Shown: in pieces, positions 1 through 6,095 of the stretch | How positions within the stretch are numbered: position 1 is the stretch's first letter | How the letters are laid out: every line of letters begins with the position of its first letter | NCBI GenBank assembly: GCA_034420495.1 | Contig: DAOULG010000182.1 | Span: 1 to 21,293, forward strand | Source: VYDC01 sp034420495 | GTDB lineage: Bacteria; Chloroflexota; Dehalococcoidia; UBA2979 | DNA: 21,293 nt | Direction of reading: 5' to 3' | Notes under the pieces: generated by a model | What the model saw: only the letters and a program-made list of their open reading frames with translations | The model's database searches: none | Told to the model about the DNA's origin: nothing | Made by a program: the position numbers and the translations under genes

Positions 1-1
1 C

Positions 2-448
2 GGCGTCGAGCTCCCCGTCCGGCTCGAGCCGGTGCGCCGTCGCCCGCTCGTGCTGCTCGACGGGATGCACACGCCGCTGGCCGCGCGCCGCGTCGCCGAG
101 GCGCTGCGCGCGCTCCGGCTTCCCTCGCCCCGCGTGCTGCTCTTCGGAATGCTGGCGGGCCGCGCGCCGGCGGCCCTGGTCTCCGAGCTCGTCGACGTGA
201 TCGACCTCGCGGTCGTCGCACCTCCCGCCTCGCCGCGCGCCGACGACCCCGCCCGTGCCGAGGACGCCCTCCGGCAGGCCGGGATCCCGACGCAGCGGGC
301 GGACTCGGTCGAGCGGGCGCTCGATCACGCTCTCGCGCTCGCCGGCGAGGGGGGCTGCGTGGTCGTCGGGGGAAGCCTTTACACGGCGGCCGAGGCCCGG
401 GAGATCCTGCTCGCCGTCTCCAGCGACCGCGCGCTCGGCCTTCGCTGA
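2..448 (+). CDS. folC: Folylpolyglutamate synthase / dihydrofolate synthase, C-terminal part (5' end outside window)
   Basis: The reading frame is open from base 2, so the gene begins before the window; only the last ~148 codons are present. The product is the C-terminal Mur-ligase-type domain of FolC, a cytoplasmic ATP-dependent enzyme that adds glutamate to (dihydro)folate or dihydropteroate. Visible landmarks are VLLDGMHTP, which corresponds to the family's DGAHNP loop at the start of the C-terminal domain, a central strand LLFGML, and VVVGGSLYTAAEAR near the end, the usual 'TGSLY..GEAR' signature. In the loop the histidine is kept while Asn is Thr and Ala is Met. Apart from this the domain looks intact and ends at a normal TGA. 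A fabF-like gene follows after 78 bp with its own likely promoter, so the two need not be one operon. Other Mur-ligase relatives are possible but the SLY motif strongly favours FolC. Confidence 0.88.
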   Translation, partial: GVELPVRLEPVRRRPLVLLDGMHTPLAARRVAEALRALRLPSPRVLLFGMLAGRAPAALVSELVDVIDLAVVAPPASPRADDPARAEDALRQAGIPTQRADSVERALDHALALAGEGGCVVVGGSLYTAAEAREILLAVSSDRALGLR

Positions 449-449
449 C

Positions 450-497
450 GCTCGCGGCCGGGCGCTGCGGTAGACTCACCCCGGGCTCGCGGCCGGG
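450..497. repeat. 13-bp direct repeat flanking the fabF -10 box, second copy inside a leader hairpin
   Basis: GCTCGCGGCCGGG occurs exactly at 450-462 and 485-497, one copy on each side of the TAGACT box. The second copy lies within an inverted repeat, CGGGCTC (482-488) pairing with GAGCCCG (497-503), a 7-bp stem in the predicted 5' leader. Paired sites around a promoter can be operator half-sites, but no regulator is identified. Confidence 0.4.
471..476 (+). promoter_or_regulatory. Candidate -10 box (TAGACT) upstream of the fabF-like gene
   Basis: TAGACT fits the TANNNT form of a housekeeping -10 box and is one of few AT-rich spots in the 78-bp gap. Transcription would start near 483 and leave a ~45-nt leader before the ATG at 527. 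No convincing -35 is present: CTGACG at 445-450 is 20 nt away, which is too far. Confidence 0.4.
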
Positions 498-526
498 AGC
501 CCGCACCTCTGCCGAGGGGAGCGTCG

Positions 527-1786
527 ATGTCCCAGCGCACCGGACGTCGGCGCGTCGCCATCACCGGCATGGGGGTGGTGGCGCCGCTCGGGCACGGCGT
601 CGACGAGTTCTGGCGGAACGCCGTCGACGGCGGCTCGGGCATCCGGCATCTCACCCAGGTCGAGCCCTCCGAGTACGCCTGCCAGATCGCCGGCGAGGTC
701 GTCGATTTCGATCCGGAGTGCTACCTCTCCCGCAAGGATGCCCGTCGGATGGCGCGCTTCGCCCAGTTCGCCGTGGCGGCATCGAAGCAGGCGGTCGAGC
801 ACGCCGGCCTCGATCTCTCCCGCGAGGACGCGACCCGGGTCGGCGTGCTGGTGGGGAACGGCGGCGGCGGGCTGCCCGAGAGCGACCGGGCGATGCGCAC
901 GCTGCTCAGGCGGGGAGGCACCCGCGTCGATCCGCTCTTCATCGCGAAGATGCTCCCGAACATGGCGTCGGCGAACGTCTCGATCCAGCTGGGCGCGCGG
1001 GGCTACTCGAACACGATCACGACGGCCTGCGCCGCCGGGACCCAGGCGATCGGCGACGCCACCGAGGTGATCCGCCGCGGCGCGGCGGACGTGATGATCG
1101 CCGGAGGGACGGAGGCGGGGGTCTGCGAGGTCGGGCTCGCCGGCTTCTCGGCGATGCGCGCCCTCGCCACCTCCTCCAACGAGTGCCCGGAGTCGGCCTC
1201 GCGCCCCTTCGACCGCGACCGCGACGGCTTCGTCGCGGCGGAGGGCGCGGGGATCGTCGTGCTGGAGGCGCTCGACTACGCCCTCGCCCGGGGCGCCCGT
1301 CCGCTGGCCGAGGTCGCCGGCTACGGCGTCTCCTCCGACGCGACCTACCTGGTCGCGCCGCCCCAGGACGGGGAGGGCGCCGCCCGCGCCATGCGCGAGG
1401 CGCTCCGCGACGCGCAGATGGCCGTGCAGGAGATCGACTACATCTCCGCGCACGCGACCGCGACCGAGATCGGTGACGTCGCGGAGACGAGGGCGGTGCG
1501 CGCGGTCTTCGGGGAGCGCGCCTACCGGTTGCCCATATCGGCGATGAAGTCGCAGATCGGGCACCTGCTCGGCGCGGCCGGCGGCGTGGAGACGATCGCC
1601 GCCGTGCAGACGATCCGCACCGGCGCCATCGCGCCGACGATCAACCTCACGCACCCCGACCCGGAGTGCGATCTCGACTACGTGCCGCTCCGGTCCCGCG
1701 ATGCCGAGGTCCGGACGGTGATGAAGAACTCGTTCGGCTTCGGCGGCCAGAACGCGGTGCTGGTGCTGAGGGCCTACTCCGGATAG
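527..1786 (+). CDS. fabF: Beta-ketoacyl-[acyl-carrier-protein] synthase II (FabF type)
   Basis: A 419-aa condensing enzyme of type II fatty acid synthesis that elongates acyl-ACP with malonyl-ACP in the cytoplasm. The thiolase fold is complete: N-terminal VAITGMGVVAPLG, nucleophile Cys168 in TTACAAGTQ, the two catalytic histidines His309 (SAHATATE) and His346 (KSQIGHLLGAAGG), and the closing NSFGFGGQNAVLVL loop. The His309 motif differs from the usual HGTST by Gly to Ala and Ser/Thr to Ala. Length is normal (about 410-420 aa). The ATG at 527 is chosen because GAGGGGAGC lies just upstream and the protein then begins directly at the fold. No acpP, fabD, fabG or other ketosynthase is adjacent, so this is an isolated copy; it could serve primary fatty acid synthesis or a specialised polyketide-like route. 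The family call is firm, the exact substrate is not. Confidence 0.92.
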   Translation: MSQRTGRRRVAITGMGVVAPLGHGVDEFWRNAVDGGSGIRHLTQVEPSEYACQIAGEVVDFDPECYLSRKDARRMARFAQFAVAASKQAVEHAGLDLSREDATRVGVLVGNGGGGLPESDRAMRTLLRRGGTRVDPLFIAKMLPNMASANVSIQLGARGYSNTITTACAAGTQAIGDATEVIRRGAADVMIAGGTEAGVCEVGLAGFSAMRALATSSNECPESASRPFDRDRDGFVAAEGAGIVVLEALDYALARGARPLAEVAGYGVSSDATYLVAPPQDGEGAARAMREALRDAQMAVQEIDYISAHATATEIGDVAETRAVRAVFGERAYRLPISAMKSQIGHLLGAAGGVETIAAVQTIRTGAIAPTINLTHPDPECDLDYVPLRSRDAEVRTVMKNSFGFGGQNAVLVLRAYSG

Positions 1787-1857
1787 GGGCGCGGGCCGCC
1801 GCCGGGAGCCTCATCCCGCGGTGGCCGGGCCCAGGCAGCCACCGGCGAGGGGGGACG

Positions 1858-2289
1858 ATGGGCGACGAGAACCCGGGGGCAGGGCGCAACCGGGCGTCGA
1901 CGGAGCGCCTGCGCGACCTAGTGGGCAGGCTCGGAGCGGCGGATCCGGAGCGCCCGGTGGGCGGGGGCTGGACGGTGGGGTTCGCGCTCGCGCACCTGGC
2001 CTTCTGGGACCATCGCCAGCGCGTCGCGCTCGAGCTCTACGCCCGGGACGGCGCCTTCCCCGAGGAGGATCCGGCCGTGAACGAGGCGCTGGAGGCCGTC
2101 GCGCCGCTGCTCCGGTCGGGCGCGGCCGGGGCCGAGGCGGTGCGGGCGGCCGCGCTCCTGGACGAGACGATCGAGGCCCTCACCCCCTCCCAGTGGGACG
2201 AACTCCTCGCGGCGGGGGAGGGATACTCCATCGAGCGCTGGCGCCACCGCGACGAGCACATCGCGCAGATCGAGGCCGCGCCGGACTGA
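1858..2289 (+). CDS. DinB-fold (DinB_2-like) putative metal-dependent protein
   Basis: A 143-aa protein with the layout of the DinB/YfiT four-helix-bundle superfamily. The first helix pair carries GGWTVGFALAHLAFWDHRQ (His46) and the last helix carries WRHRDEHIAQIE (His130, His134); these three histidines match the family's metal-binding triad in position and spacing. Members range from thiol-dependent transferases and isomerases (bacillithiol or mycothiol users) to damage-inducible proteins of unknown activity, so substrate and reaction cannot be read from sequence. The ATG at 1858 follows a clear GAGGGGGG ribosome site; the frame is open further upstream, but that part overlaps fabF. It lies 71 bp after fabF on the same strand and may be co-transcribed. 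It ends convergently with the SWIM gene. Confidence 0.75.
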   Translation: MGDENPGAGRNRASTERLRDLVGRLGAADPERPVGGGWTVGFALAHLAFWDHRQRVALELYARDGAFPEEDPAVNEALEAVAPLLRSGAAGAEAVRAAALLDETIEALTPSQWDELLAAGEGYSIERWRHRDEHIAQIEAAPD

Positions 2290-2434
2290 CCGGCACCGCA
2301 GCCCCGGCCCGCGACCGCGAGCAGCAGCACGAGCGTGAGGTCCGGGAGCGCGCGCGTCGGGACGTCGCGCCGGACGCTCGAGTCCCGGGTGAGGCGGGGG
2401 ATCGCCCGACGGCGGGACCGGCGCTCCGCGCCCG

Positions 2435-2453
2435 CCCGGCCCCTCAGGCCGGG
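2435..2453. terminator. Possible bidirectional 3' hairpin between convergent DinB-like and SWIM genes
   Basis: CCCGGCC (2435-2441) and GGCCGGG (2447-2453) form a perfect 7-bp stem with a 5-nt loop that contains the SWIM gene's stop codon. There is no T-tract on either side, so factor-independent termination is doubtful; it may simply stabilise the 3' end. Confidence 0.25.
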
Positions 2454-2710
2454 ATGGTCGCCGGGACCGGCGAGGCATCCGGGGCGGGCAGCATCCCCTG
2501 GAGCAGGAGCTCGAGCGCCATCGTGTGGGCGCAGGCGCCGTTGTGCGCGAAGAAGTCGCAGCCGCAGCTCCAGCGGCCGTCCTCGAGCTCCACATGGTGA
2601 TCGGCGTTGTCCCCGCGGATCGTCACCGCGAGAGCGTTCACCTCGAAGCGCTCGCGCTGGTCCGCGTAGCGGTGTGCCTTCGCGACCTTGCCGATCATCC
2701 CGGAGTGCAT
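2444..2710 (-). CDS. Small SWIM zinc-finger protein
   Basis: An 88-aa protein dominated by a SWIM domain, a zinc-binding module of the form CxCx(n)CxH. Here Cys49-Gly-Cys51, then eight residues, then Cys60-Ala-His62 (WSCGCDFFAHNGACAH), preceded by a beta-hairpin region with FEVNALAVTIRG and ending in an MALELLLQGM helix. SWIM domains bind DNA or proteins and occur in SNF2 ATPases, transposases and many short bacterial proteins of unknown role. Start is ATG at 2710 with a perfect AGGAGG five bases upstream. Unlike SWIM-SNF2 operons there is no helicase nearby. The gene has a predicted promoter at 2898-2869 and a terminator-like hairpin within the leader, so expression may be controlled by attenuation. 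Function unknown. Confidence 0.82.
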   Translation of the reverse strand: MHSGMIGKVAKAHRYADQRERFEVNALAVTIRGDNADHHVELEDGRWSCGCDFFAHNGACAHTMALELLLQGMLPAPDASPVPATIPA

Positions 2711-2802
2711 CTGTCCTCCTGTCGCTGCCGGCGGGGGAGACGGCGCGCCGTCGCCCGCGCTGGATCTGCCGCGGGGAGCGGGGAGCGGGAGGGGAAAGAG
2801 AA

Positions 2803-2828
2803 AGCGCCGCAGCGGAGGCTGCGGCGCT
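2803..2828 (-). terminator. Intrinsic terminator hairpin upstream of the SWIM gene
   Basis: AGCGCCGCAGC (2803-2813) and GCTGCGGCGCT (2818-2828) are perfect 11-bp complements around a 4-nt loop. Read on the minus strand, the stem is followed by TTCTCTTTCC, seven T in ten bases in a region otherwise nearly free of T. This is the best intrinsic terminator in the window. It ends transcripts from the amidohydrolase-thpR operon, but also sits inside the leader expected from the promoter at 2898-2869. Confidence 0.72.
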
Positions 2829-2868
2829 CGTACGCCCGGTCACCGAGGGGGCGCTCTCCCATGGGCTC

Positions 2869-2898
2869 ACGATAGGGAGCGCGGGGGCGCGCCGTCAA
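2869..2898 (-). promoter_or_regulatory. Promoter TTGACG-N18-TATCGT for the SWIM gene
   Basis: On the minus strand TTGACG (2898-2893) and TATCGT (2874-2869) are separated by 18 nt, close to the sigma-70-type consensus. The site is in the thpR-SWIM gap. Transcription would start near 2862, about 150 nt before the SWIM ATG, and meet the terminator hairpin after only about 35 nt. Confidence 0.6.
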
Positions 2899-2920
2899 CA
2901 GCGGCGGGGGGCTGCCCGCA

Positions 2921-3490
2921 TCACCGGAAGCGCCGCAGCGTCTCGTAGCGCGGTCCCCGGCCCCCGCCTCCCCCCAGGTGCGATCGCACCAGGGCGAACT
3001 CACGCGCGCGGAAGGGGGGCGCCTGCGCCTCCGGGAGCGCCCGGACCGCCTCCCACACGGCGCGCCGCGCGGGGGCGTCGGCGCCCCGGGCGACCCGGGC
3101 GAGGGTGAGGTGCGCGTGGAAGCGGTCGCCGCGCGCCGGCGCCCCGGACGCCGCCACCGCGCGCTCCACGCTCTCCGCGAGGGCGCCGAGCGCGTCCGCG
3201 TCGCTCCGGACGGCGAGCCAGCAGACGCGCGTGCGGCGCGGGCCCCCGAAGCTCCCCGCCTCCCCGAGCCGGAGCGTCAGGTCGGGCGGGGCGAGGCGCG
3301 AGAGCTCGCGCTCGAGCCCGGGGAGCGCGCACTCCGCGAACTCCCCCAGGAAGCGGAGCGTGAGGTGCAGCCTCGCCTCCCCGACCGGGCGGAGCGTCCC
3401 CTCGGGGAGAGCCGCGCCGAGCGCGCGCTGCGCCGAGCGGGCGGCCTGCCGCCAGGTCGGCGGCACGTCGATCATCACGAAGAGGCGCAC
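2921..3490 (-). CDS. thpR: RNA 2',3'-cyclic phosphodiesterase (2'-5' RNA ligase family, ThpR/LigT)
   Basis: A 189-aa member of the 2H phosphoesterase superfamily, which opens 2',3'-cyclic phosphate ends of RNA and can join 2'-5' linked tRNA halves in vitro. Both HxTx catalytic motifs are present: His42 in LHLTLRFLGE and His127 in FHAHLTLAR. The N-terminus RLFVMIDVP is the family's usual first strand. The start is GTG at 3490, with AGGAGG four bases upstream. Length is typical (about 175-195 aa). It follows the amidohydrolase gene by 47 bp on the same strand and is followed by a good terminator, so the two probably form a short operon. No tRNA or RNA-repair partner is adjacent. The family call is strong; the cellular substrate is unknown for most members. 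Confidence 0.9.
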   Translation of the reverse strand: MRLFVMIDVPPTWRQAARSAQRALGAALPEGTLRPVGEARLHLTLRFLGEFAECALPGLERELSRLAPPDLTLRLGEAGSFGGPRRTRVCWLAVRSDADALGALAESVERAVAASGAPARGDRFHAHLTLARVARGADAPARRAVWEAVRALPEAQAPPFRAREFALVRSHLGGGGGRGPRYETLRRFR

Positions 3491-3537
3491 GGCGCCTCCT
3501 CGCCCGCACTCCCCGCCGCCCCGCCCCCGGCCACCGC

Positions 3538-4440
3538 TCAGAGCCCGAGCAGCCGCCGCGCGTTCCCGCCGAGGAGGGCCTCGCGCGCGAGCGGGTCCGC
3601 CACGGCGCGCTCCAGCTCGCGGCGGTCGCGCCCCTGCGGGCGGAGCGGGTAGTCCGATCCCCAGAGCACCGAGCGCGCGAGGCCGAGCGATTGGGCGACC
3701 TCGACGATCGCCGGGTCGTAGAGGTAGCGGCTCGCGGCCGTGTCGACGGCGAGCACCCCCCGGTCGAGGAGCTCGCGCACCTCGGGCATCAGCGCGTAGA
3801 GCGGGAGCCCGCCGCCCCAGTGCGCCGCGATCACCGGGGGCGAGCCCGCCCGGGGCGCGGGCTCGCCCGAGAGCAGGAGCCAGAGCGCGCGCGGGCTCAG
3901 GCCCCCCTCCTTCCCGGCGTAGGCGTGGCCGGCGGGCTCCGTGCAGTGGGCGAGCAGCGCCAGGCCCGCGGCGCGCGCCGCCCGCAGAACGGCGCGCGCC
4001 TCTTCGGCCGCCCGGCCGTCGGCGAGCGGGAGGGTCTCCGCGTCCCAGCGCAGCTCGCCCAGGCCGCGGGCGCCCGCCGAGCGGAGCTCGGCGCAGCGGG
4101 CGAGCAGCGCGCCCTCGTCGACCAGCTCGCCCGGGCCGCCGAGCGCCGGCAGGGGCGGGAAGGCCAGGAGGCCGCCGCCCGCCCGGCGGGCGGCCTCGAG
4201 CAGGTACGCGGCGTGCTCCTCCGCGTGCTCGGCCGAGCGCCAGGCGAACCCGGCGGCGACCGAGACGTCGACCCCCGCCCCGGCCATCGAGTCGAGCAGG
4301 TCGTCGGCGCTCGCCATCCTCGCGGCGGGGTCGCCGTAGAGCTCGGCGAAGCCGGGATCGGTCGAGGCGAGCTCCGAGCGCGCCGCGATCATGCGCGGCG
4401 GGAAGACGTGCGTGTGGACATCGACGATCACAGGGAGCAT
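3538..4440 (-). CDS. Amidohydrolase_2-family metal-dependent hydrolase
   Basis: A 300-aa TIM-barrel hydrolase or decarboxylase of the amidohydrolase-2 group (relatives include ACMSD and TIM-barrel lactonases). Metal-site residues appear in order: HxH at His9/His11 in VDVHTHVFPP, His165 in LLAHCTE, His207 in IAAHWGGG and Asp263 in LWGSDYPLRP. The C-terminus ends with the usual GGNARRLLGL helix ('N..RL..L'). The ATG at 4440 puts VDVHTH nine residues in, as is normal; an in-frame ATG at 4509 would add an Arg-rich, unconserved leader and overlap the divergent gene. No clear Shine-Dalgarno is seen. It is probably co-transcribed with thpR. The substrate cannot be inferred. The 59-bp gap to the divergent AmaP-like gene carries a perfect inverted repeat. 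Confidence 0.85.
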   Translation of the reverse strand: MLPVIVDVHTHVFPPRMIAARSELASTDPGFAELYGDPAARMASADDLLDSMAGAGVDVSVAAGFAWRSAEHAEEHAAYLLEAARRAGGGLLAFPPLPALGGPGELVDEGALLARCAELRSAGARGLGELRWDAETLPLADGRAAEEARAVLRAARAAGLALLAHCTEPAGHAYAGKEGGLSPRALWLLLSGEPAPRAGSPPVIAAHWGGGLPLYALMPEVRELLDRGVLAVDTAASRYLYDPAIVEVAQSLGLARSVLWGSDYPLRPQGRDRRELERAVADPLAREALLGGNARRLLGL

Positions 4441-4466
4441 GGTACGCAGGGCGGGGTGGTGAATGC

Positions 4467-4488
4467 GGCGCGTCGCTCGCGACGCGCC
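4467..4488. promoter_or_regulatory. Perfect inverted repeat in divergent intergenic region (candidate operator)
   Basis: GGCGCGTCGC (4467-4476) is followed by 2 nt and its exact reverse complement GCGACGCGCC (4479-4488). It is almost centred in the 59-bp gap between the amidohydrolase (-) and AmaP-like (+) start codons. Size and symmetry fit a dimeric repressor site; no regulator gene is next to it. Confidence 0.5.
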
Positions 4489-4499
4489 CGGGACTGCCG

Positions 4500-5243
4500 A
4501 TGGCGGCATCGGATCACCGCGCACGACCCTGGCCCGGCGCGATGGCGCGCCCGGTCGCCGAGCGGCGCGCCCCCGCCCGCGCCTCGCGCGCACACGCCCG
4601 CGGCGAGACGTGGTGGCGGGCCTACCGCGCCCCGCTCGCCCTCGCCGCCGTTGCGGTCGGCGCCGCCGCCCTCATCTGGCTCGCCTCCGGGACGGTGCTC
4701 GAGGCCGCGGCCGGCGTGATCGAGGGCGCCCGGGAGCACGACACGCCGCGCAGCCGCGCCGGCGCGACCACGCTGCTGGCGGCGGCGGCGATGCTCGCCT
4801 TCGTGGCCCGGTGGGGCAGCCGCAGCGCGCCCCGACGGCCGATCGCGATCCCGGGCGGCGGCCGGCTCCCCGTGGAGTCGCTCGAGGCGCTGCTGCGGGC
4901 GGAGATGGCCGCGATCGACGCCGTGGAGTCGGCGTCGGTGCGCGTGGAGAACGCTCACCGCCGCGGCGTCCGGGTGGAGGTGGCGCTGGAGGTCGCCCCG
5001 ACGGCGCTGCTCGGGGAGACCGCCGCCCGGGCGCGGGAGATCGCCGTCGACGCCGTCGAGCGGCGCCTCGCGCTCGCGCTCGCCGCCCCGGCCGCGGTCG
5101 AGCTACGCTACGGCGAGCTTCGCCTCCGGGGGCCGCAGGCTGAGCCGGGTGCGGGCGCGGGGGCGCCCGAGGAGGCGTCCGAGGGGGCGTCCGAGGGGGC
5201 GTCGGGGGGCCGCGACGACGGCTCCGGGCTCGCCGGGGAGTGA
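4500..5243 (+). CDS. AmaP-like membrane protein (alkaline-shock membrane anchor / Asp23-like domain)
   Basis: A 247-aa protein with two hydrophobic helices near residues 44-68 (PLALAAVAVGAAALIWLASG) and 87-105, then a soluble alpha/beta domain at about 122-210 starting RLPVESLEALLRAEM and containing ASVRVENAHRRGVRVEVALEV. Two N-terminal helices followed by an Asp23/Gls24-like domain is the layout of AmaP, which anchors alkaline-shock protein to the membrane in Gram-positives. Identity is by architecture, not by a diagnostic motif. The tail (about 211-247) is low-complexity Gly/Ala/Glu with a 12-bp DNA repeat giving EGASEGAS. ATG 4500 is the first in-frame start after the divergent gene; ATG 4542 is equally possible, and neither has a clear ribosome site. 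The stop is 4 bp before scpB, so the two are surely co-transcribed. Confidence 0.5.
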   Translation: MAASDHRARPWPGAMARPVAERRAPARASRAHARGETWWRAYRAPLALAAVAVGAAALIWLASGTVLEAAAGVIEGAREHDTPRSRAGATTLLAAAAMLAFVARWGSRSAPRRPIAIPGGGRLPVESLEALLRAEMAAIDAVESASVRVENAHRRGVRVEVALEVAPTALLGETAARAREIAVDAVERRLALALAAPAAVELRYGELRLRGPQAEPGAGAGAPEEASEGASEGASGGRDDGSGLAGE

Positions 5244-5247
5244 GGCC

Positions 5248-5979
5248 GTGAGCGAGTCGCACCTCCCGGGCCTGGAGCCGGAGCCCGCAGCGGCGCCGGA
5301 GGCGGCGCCCGCCACGGGGGCCGCGGAGGCGGATCCCGCCCCGCCGGCGCGCGGGGGGCGCTCCGACGCCGAGCTCGCCGTCGCGATAGAGGCGCTCCTC
5401 TTCGTCTCCGACGGACCGGTGCCCGAGCGCACGCTCGGGCGCGTGCTGGAGGCGACGCCGGGGCGCCTCGGCGCGGCTCTGGAGCTCCTGGGCGTCTCGC
5501 TCGGGGACCGGGGCCTCCGGCTCCAGCGGGGGCCGGAGGGGGCGCAGCTCGTGACCGCGCCCGAGCTCGCATCCGACGTGGAGGGCTTCATCGGCGTGGA
5601 GGGCCGCCGCCGGCTCTCCGCGGCGGCGATGGAGACGCTCGCCATCGTCGCCTACCGGCAGCCGATCACGCGCGGGCAGATCGAGCGGATCCGCGGGGTG
5701 TCGAGCGACGCCGCCCTCGCCACGCTGCGGGCCCGCGACCTGGTCGTGGAGGTGGGGCGGGCGCCGGGACCGGGCCGCCCCTCCCTCTTCGGGGTCACGC
5801 AGCGCTTCCTGGAGCACTTCGGCATCGAGAGCCTCCGGCAGCTCCCGCCGCTGGAGGACGACGACGCCTCCCCGGAGGCGCCGGACGAGGCGCCGGACGA
5901 GACGGTGGACGAGACGGCGGGCGAGGCCGCGGACCGGGCGGGGGCGGGCGTGCGCGCGGAGGTCCCGGGAGAGCCCTGA
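5248..5979 (+). CDS. scpB: Segregation and condensation protein B (ScpB)
   Basis: A 243-aa SMC-complex subunit; ScpB dimers bind the kleisin ScpA and help SMC organise the chromosome. Two winged-helix domains are seen at about 40-112 (AELAVAIEALLFVSDGPVPE) and 122-200, the second holding the family signature METLAIVAYRQPITRGQIE and the wing LVVEVGRAPGPGRPSLFGVT. The core ends with FLEHFGIESLRQLPPL. It is longer than usual because of an Ala/Pro/Glu-rich leader of ~38 residues and an acidic tail of ~43 residues whose DNA has short repeats (GAGGCGCCGGAC twice). GTG at 5248 is chosen since GGGGAG, overlapping the upstream stop codon, is correctly spaced. The usual partner scpA is not upstream and no rsuA-type pseudouridine synthase is downstream; an AmaP-like gene takes the upstream place. 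Confidence 0.92.
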   Translation: MSESHLPGLEPEPAAAPEAAPATGAAEADPAPPARGGRSDAELAVAIEALLFVSDGPVPERTLGRVLEATPGRLGAALELLGVSLGDRGLRLQRGPEGAQLVTAPELASDVEGFIGVEGRRRLSAAAMETLAIVAYRQPITRGQIERIRGVSSDAALATLRARDLVVEVGRAPGPGRPSLFGVTQRFLEHFGIESLRQLPPLEDDDASPEAPDEAPDETVDETAGEAADRAGAGVRAEVPGEP

Positions 5980-6040
5980 GCGGCGCCGGACGCCCCCGGA
6001 GATGGCCCCGGCCCGGGTCGCGGCGCTCCCCGCGCCGGGC

Positions 6041-6046
6041 TATGGT
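6041..6046 (+). promoter_or_regulatory. Candidate -10 box (TATGGT) for the acyl-CoA dehydrogenase gene
   Basis: TATGGT lies 49 nt before the GTG at 6096 and follows a 6-bp GC hairpin (CGGCGC at 6021-6026, GCGCCG at 6032-6037) that may mark the end of the scpB transcript. No -35 is evident. The ATG within this box could also be read as an earlier start of the gene. Confidence 0.3.
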
Positions 6047-6095
6047 GACCCCTGCGGGGCGGCCCGCGGAGGCGGCCCGGGCGGAGGGTGGTCCG

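Noticed and set aside
2290..2400. Minus-strand peptide PDLTLVLLLAVAGRGC resembling a lipoprotein signal
   Set aside because: It has no proper start codon or ribosome site and runs straight into antisense of the DinB-like gene.
3105..4499. Very long open frame continuing upstream of the AmaP-like gene on the plus strand
   Set aside because: It is Arg/Pro/Ala-rich, antisense to thpR and the amidohydrolase, and has no domain; long stop-free frames are expected at this GC content.
5170..5205. Tandem 12-bp repeats in the AmaP-like tail (and similar ones at 5876-5899 in scpB)
   Set aside because: Short in-frame repeats in low-complexity protein tails; no sign of a mobile or regulatory element.
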